Shown piece after piece: positions 60,369 through 64,000 of a stretch of 64,000 nt of DNA. The DNA comes from Halocafeteria seosinensis (lineage: Eukaryota; Sar; Bigyra; Bicosoecida). The position numbers were made by a program, and so were the translations under genes. Positions within the stretch are counted from its first letter, which is position 1. Every line of letters starts with the position of its first letter. The notes under the pieces are model-generated. The model saw only the letters and a program-made list of their open reading frames with translations. It was not told the DNA's origin and made no database searches. The DNA lies in NCBI GenBank assembly GCA_001687465.1, contig LVLI01000003.1:1-64000 (forward strand), given 5' to 3'.

Positions 60369-61453
60369 ATGAGCAAGTCTCCTAAAAGGCAGACAAAAGG
60401 AAGGGGTGGAAGCAGCCCCGGTGCCACTGGAGCAGCTGCTAGTGGCTCTTCTGTAGCGGTCACACAGTCCAACGGGACTCATTCCAAGTCTGAAGAGGAA
60501 TCTGCCGTACAGGTAAGACCCTCCCTGGTGCTCTCTAACGGTGATTAGCACCACTGCATTGTACTTGAAGTATTGCAGGATTTCATTTACATTCTAGAGC
60601 AGCATGCCACAAATTGTGAGCGCCAGGGGAAGTATATAGAGGCTGAAGTGGCCCGAAATCGTTTGGATGAGCTCAAAATCCACGAAGAAACACGAAAAAA
60701 GGAAGAGTTACGGGCTAGACAACTTGCTGAAAGGCTCGGAGTAGAAGAGGCTCATATGCAAGAGTTCCAGCAATTCAACATGGTATGGGATAAGAAAATG
60801 TCAGCATATGAAGAGAACGCTGCCGAGTTGATAATGGAGATGAAGGTAAGGCTTTGCTGTGAGTAGGGTTCGCATGGGACATGACGACCACTGAGTTGGA
60901 GGTGAATGTTGTCTAACAGGAACGACATGCGGCAGAGCTAAAAGATTTCCAGCAGCGCATGATAGCGTCCGCTACCGTTCAGCGACACTCCAAAGAACTG
61001 CTGAACCTTCGGAAGATTCAGAATACTCTAGCGAAGAACAAGAGATACGAAGACGCAGCTAAGCTAAAGGCTAAAGCTGACGAGCTCGTAAGTATCCTGT
61101 TCGAGTTCAGATGGTAGCCATTGTTGATTTTTGTATTTTTCCGGCTGTCCCGGCTTCAGATGACTTGGGAAGAGGAAAAGTGGCACAATGAACGTCAGGT
61201 TCAAATGTATCAAAAGGAGATGAGGTTTAAGGCAAAACTCAAACAGGAGTTGGTTGCCTTAAAAGATAGAATTCAACTAGGTAAAGCAGAAATGAAAAGG
61301 CAGAGACAGCGGGAGTTAGAGCAACTGCTTCAGCGGTACCAAAATGTAAAACGAGAACTTGATCGGACGCAAAGCCTGGAACGTGGAAAGTTCGAGGGCG
61401 CCTCTAAAGTAAGAATGAATAAAATCAAGGCCGCGAAGCAGAAACGAGGCTAG
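60369..61453 (+). CDS. Conserved-looking coiled-coil protein
   Basis: Four exons: 60369-60512, 60579-60845, 60920-61087, 61160-61453; 290 aa, all in phase 0. A 48-residue Gly/Ala/Ser leader is followed by an unbroken charged helix to the C-terminus (LEQHATNCERQGKYIEAEVA, ARQLAERLGVEEAHMQEFQQ, YEDAAKLKAKADEL, TWEEEKWHNERQVQMY). The density and regularity of heptads and the clean exon joins make it a certain gene. The text ERLGVEEAHMQEFQQFNMVWD reminds me of coiled-coil proteins of flagellated protists, which would make it an axonemal or basal-body protein; this is memory, not proof. The stop lies 50 bases from the stop of the converging neighbour. Confidence 0.8.
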
Positions 61454-61503
61454 ACAAAGTCGTCAAAGTTGTTGGAAGCAAAAACAAAAGAAATACATAT
61501 TCC

Positions 61504-63189
61504 TCAATAGTCACTATTATTTACTGATCTCTCTCGGAAGCGAGGAGTTAAGTCTGCGTCCTCAGTGTCACTGGCGTAGCCAGTTGAGCTAATGGAAGAG
61601 GTAAAGGATGGTCGCCTATAGCAACCAGTACCGGCGTTATGTTGAGTACTTCCTTCAGGTTGCGTCATCAGGCCCACCAAAGGCATATATGGGGCATGTT
61701 CGCTTGATGGATACTCAGAGAGACAAGACGCTTCGTGGAAAGTTGAGTTATGTGAATCCCACCACACTTCGTAGTGTGAAAGGGAGGAGCGCGTTAACCG
61801 GGCCCCCATGTGCCTCGAGTCCTCTCGCCGTTGTAAGCTTTCATCCTTCTTCTTGTCTGTTTCTAGAGTACTGATAGAGACATCACTTGAAAACGTGTCG
61901 TGCTTCGAACGTTGACTGCTAGGAAATCTATATCTGGATGAGGTAATTCGCTTGTCACTGGGATCGCTATACTTATCAGAAGCACCATTCTTTCGAACAG
62001 ATGGGTTCCGTGTCAGCGTCGACTGACCGGATTCATTCCCACTTGTCGGACCCAGCGGTTCCGTATCTTCGAAGGACCAAGATGCACCGGTGTGCCATAA
62101 TGTCCTCTTCGCGGCGTTTTCGCTTGCAACTTCTCTAGGGCTCTTCGCTTGTAAAAAGCCAGCTGCCTTTAGTTCTTCGTTGAATGTCCCTGGCTCACCA
62201 TGTTTCCCAGTAGCTGCTAGAATGTCGGACTCTAAGCGTTGCTGGAATTTCTCAAGGGCCTCGTCGAAACCGGGGTCTGTAGAACCATCCTCGAAAGGCG
62301 CCATTTCTTCCACGTACTCACGTAAGGAATCCCGCAGTTCAACAAGTCGATTGATGACGGGAGTGGTATCTGCTCCAGGCTCACTGGTGTTAGGAGGAGT
62401 TTGCTCCGTGCGCTTTGTAGTTGCACTACGCACAACGGCCGAACAACCCCTCGCAGCCTTCAGAGCATCTATATTTAGCTTTGCCATAAGCCGTCGCTCT
62501 TGTTTGAATTCACCATCGGTATTTTGGCTGGTAGCATTGTCCAATTTCTCATTAGAGTCGCTTGGAAATCCCTGATACGGGTCTGACAAGGACCAGTTCA
62601 GCTTGACTCCACTAGCTAGAAAAGCCCGGACTGAACTACTGACAGCTGCACTTTCATCGTCTACAGGGTTCCCTGCATCTTCATGTCGTTTATCATATCT
62701 AATGATTGGGTCACCAGAATCCCATTTCGATGGCAATTCGTCGTGTCTTGGCTGTGCTCTACTTGGGACGGAATTCGTGCTCTCAGAGATGTCCCCACTC
62801 TTATCGGCGACACGGCCATTACATTTTGCTGGTAGCCCATCCTTTTTGGAAAAGGTACGGTTCTTCGTATCGAGATGATTATACGCATACCGGTCTCCCG
62901 TTGGCTGGTTCGTGCTCGCGCTGCAGAAGGCATGTTTGTGGAGGTGGCAAACAGGCACGCCACTTTCGTTCATTCCCATAACGTCCTGGATGACCCGCGC
63001 AGCGCTGTGTTGTCCATCTTCATACTCTTGCCTCGTTTCCGAGGAAGGGGACTTATCCGGTGGGGCGAAGCAAAACGAGGCGTCAATTCCCGCGTCCTGG
63101 AAATTCTTCACGACATTACGAGTTGCGTCTTCGTTGAAGTTTTCCCAAGCGCTCACGGCTCGCAGGGCCTGAGCCTGTTTTCCCTTCAT
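61504..63189 (-). CDS. Uncharacterised disordered protein
   Basis: Single exon, 561 aa, with an in-frame stop close upstream of the start Met. The protein is Ser/Asp/Glu/Thr-rich and mostly disordered. Possible structured elements: a His/Cys patch GVPVCHLHKHAFC near 80-92 (could bind zinc or haem), a helix LNIDALKAARGCSAVV near 240, and a helical block VINRLVELRDSLREYVEEMAPF near 280. The C-terminal 170 residues are a Ser/Arg-rich tail with many likely phosphosites (SSISSTGYASDTED). I do not recognise a family. Open-frame length without interruption, and the convergent arrangement typical of this window, support a real gene. Confidence 0.6.
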   Translation of the reverse strand: MKGKQAQALRAVSAWENFNEDATRNVVKNFQDAGIDASFCFAPPDKSPSSETRQEYEDGQHSAARVIQDVMGMNESGVPVCHLHKHAFCSASTNQPTGDRYAYNHLDTKNRTFSKKDGLPAKCNGRVADKSGDISESTNSVPSRAQPRHDELPSKWDSGDPIIRYDKRHEDAGNPVDDESAAVSSSVRAFLASGVKLNWSLSDPYQGFPSDSNEKLDNATSQNTDGEFKQERRLMAKLNIDALKAARGCSAVVRSATTKRTEQTPPNTSEPGADTTPVINRLVELRDSLREYVEEMAPFEDGSTDPGFDEALEKFQQRLESDILAATGKHGEPGTFNEELKAAGFLQAKSPREVASENAAKRTLWHTGASWSFEDTEPLGPTSGNESGQSTLTRNPSVRKNGASDKYSDPSDKRITSSRYRFPSSQRSKHDTFSSDVSISTLETDKKKDESLQRREDSRHMGARLTRSSLSHYEVWWDSHNSTFHEASCLSEYPSSEHAPYMPLVGLMTQPEGSTQHNAGTGCYRRPSFTSSISSTGYASDTEDADLTPRFRERSVNNSDY

Positions 63190-63899
63190 TTACGACACCG
63201 TGCGTGACCACCGTATCCTACGCCGGAACGGAAGTTCAATCTTTCCGCCAATCGTGTTCTGCATGAACCGAAAACTGAAGTGGGAACCCTGATACGCGCC
63301 GACCGATTCGTTGCAGTTCAAAACCTTTTTTGTAGTTTCCACATAGGGAACTAGAAGGGGGAATCTCTGGTTGAAGTTCCCTTCCTACCTCCACTTTCTA
63401 TTTTCAAAAGGCCACTTACTTATTCTGCAGCCACCATAGAGCACAGCGGATTTCGCTAGCATGTGTTTAGTTCTTGTACGAGTATACGGTTCAGCTATCG
63501 ATCATCACTCGTCCCTGGTATCTAGCAGTCGAATGGCATCTGTATACTGTACAGCCCCGCTTTTCCCACTTTTCTTGGTACGTAATGAACGTTCTCTTTT
63601 CTTCGATGAATAGAACTCTCCACTCAGTGAATCATTTGCAGGCACCATGAGTCCCAATCAGCAACAATTGGAACTGGTCTCGCTCGAGTAATACTTCACT
63701 TAAAGAAATAGAATTGAACTCCCAGCAACTGCACTCGCCGTAGGACGTCGGTCATGCCTCGTCCTACCAGTGCCGTTGGGTTGTGAAGTTGAAGTTGTGA
63801 AGTGTTCAAAATGATTGCAAGTTGAATTCCATCTGGAATTTAGAAGTGTTTTCGAAGTTTTCCTTGTCTAATGGCGGTAGAGAGGGCGTTCCGGTCAAC
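63190..63899. other. Divergent intergenic region
   Basis: About 710 bases between the divergent uncharacterised gene and the next start. A short GTTGTGAAGTT repeat lies near 63780-63800. No gene is supported. Confidence 0.4.
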
Positions 63900-64000
63900 A
63901 TGGAGGAAGTACTCAATACTTCCCAGGCTCTCTGTAAGAGACTAGGGAATGACCAAGTGAGCGTGGAGGAGGCCCTATCCCGGGCGTACATGATACCGGA
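63900..64000 (+). CDS. Start of a further gene (partial)
   Basis: An open frame begins MEEVLNTSQALCKRLGNDQV and runs off the window edge. About 34 codons are visible: a helical N-terminus with no recognisable motif. An ATG 29 bases upstream in another frame is closed quickly by a stop. Too little is present to name it, and the first intron may lie beyond the edge. Confidence 0.35.
   Translation, partial: MEEVLNTSQALCKRLGNDQVSVEEALSRAYMIP

Noticed and set aside
1-64000. CRISPR arrays, bacterial operons, rRNA genes, transposase or reverse transcriptase genes, viral genes
   Set aside because: None is visible. All genes are eukaryotic, spliced or single, with no mobile-element protein and no terminal repeats.

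Overview
This window is nuclear DNA of a microbial eukaryote. It is gene-dense and intron-rich. Short spliceosomal introns (mostly about 50-110 bases) interrupt almost every gene, and the standard code is used with all three stop codons. The gene set is a compact protist or alga set: peroxisome, mitochondrion, endosome, adaptor, ubiquitin and transporter genes. I cannot name the species. A single-celled alga, stramenopile-like organism or similar protist fits; nothing here is bacterial or viral.

Layout. 1-2.7 kb: an unknown small gene and gene-poor DNA. 2.7-9.6 kb: VPS50 (endosomal EARP tether), a UBC7/UBE2G-type E2 and mitochondrial bS6. 9.9-18.2 kb: homogentisate dioxygenase, a nine-helix LMBR1-like membrane protein and the peroxisomal AAA protein PEX6. 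19-27.5 kb: an unknown membrane protein, a peptide (POT) transporter, an ATP10-type F1Fo assembly factor, a PIG3-type quinone oxidoreductase and eIF1. 27.7-37.3 kb: glucosamine-6-phosphate synthase, an AFG2-like AAA protein, the AP-3 sigma subunit and acylaminoacyl peptidase. 37.3-42.1 kb: a tandem pair of membrane-anchored PAS proteins. 43-56 kb: a DUSP-containing ubiquitin protease, an IQ/EF-hand protein, an LRR protein and a K-dependent Na/Ca exchanger. 56-64 kb: a second ATP10 paralogue, a GT8 glycosyltransferase, a coiled-coil protein, an unknown disordered protein and the start of one more gene.

Architecture. Strands nearly alternate, so most genes sit in convergent or divergent pairs. 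Several convergent pairs are separated by only 4-11 bases between stop codons, so their 3' ends must overlap antisense. Divergent pairs share promoters as short as 100-200 bases. There are no operons. Exon joins were placed by eye from splice signals, reading frame and family knowledge; every join quoted keeps the frame. Across roughly 60 modelled introns the acceptor is always CAG, and the donor is mostly GTAAG, with an unusual share of GTACG(T).

Most interesting are the tandem six-helix PAS proteins, which have a large insertion splitting the PAS fold and no output domain; a GC-rich palindromic motif repeated upstream of two genes; an LRR protein of near-perfect 25-residue repeats fused to an unrecognised helical domain; and two ATP10 paralogues with the same intron positions.
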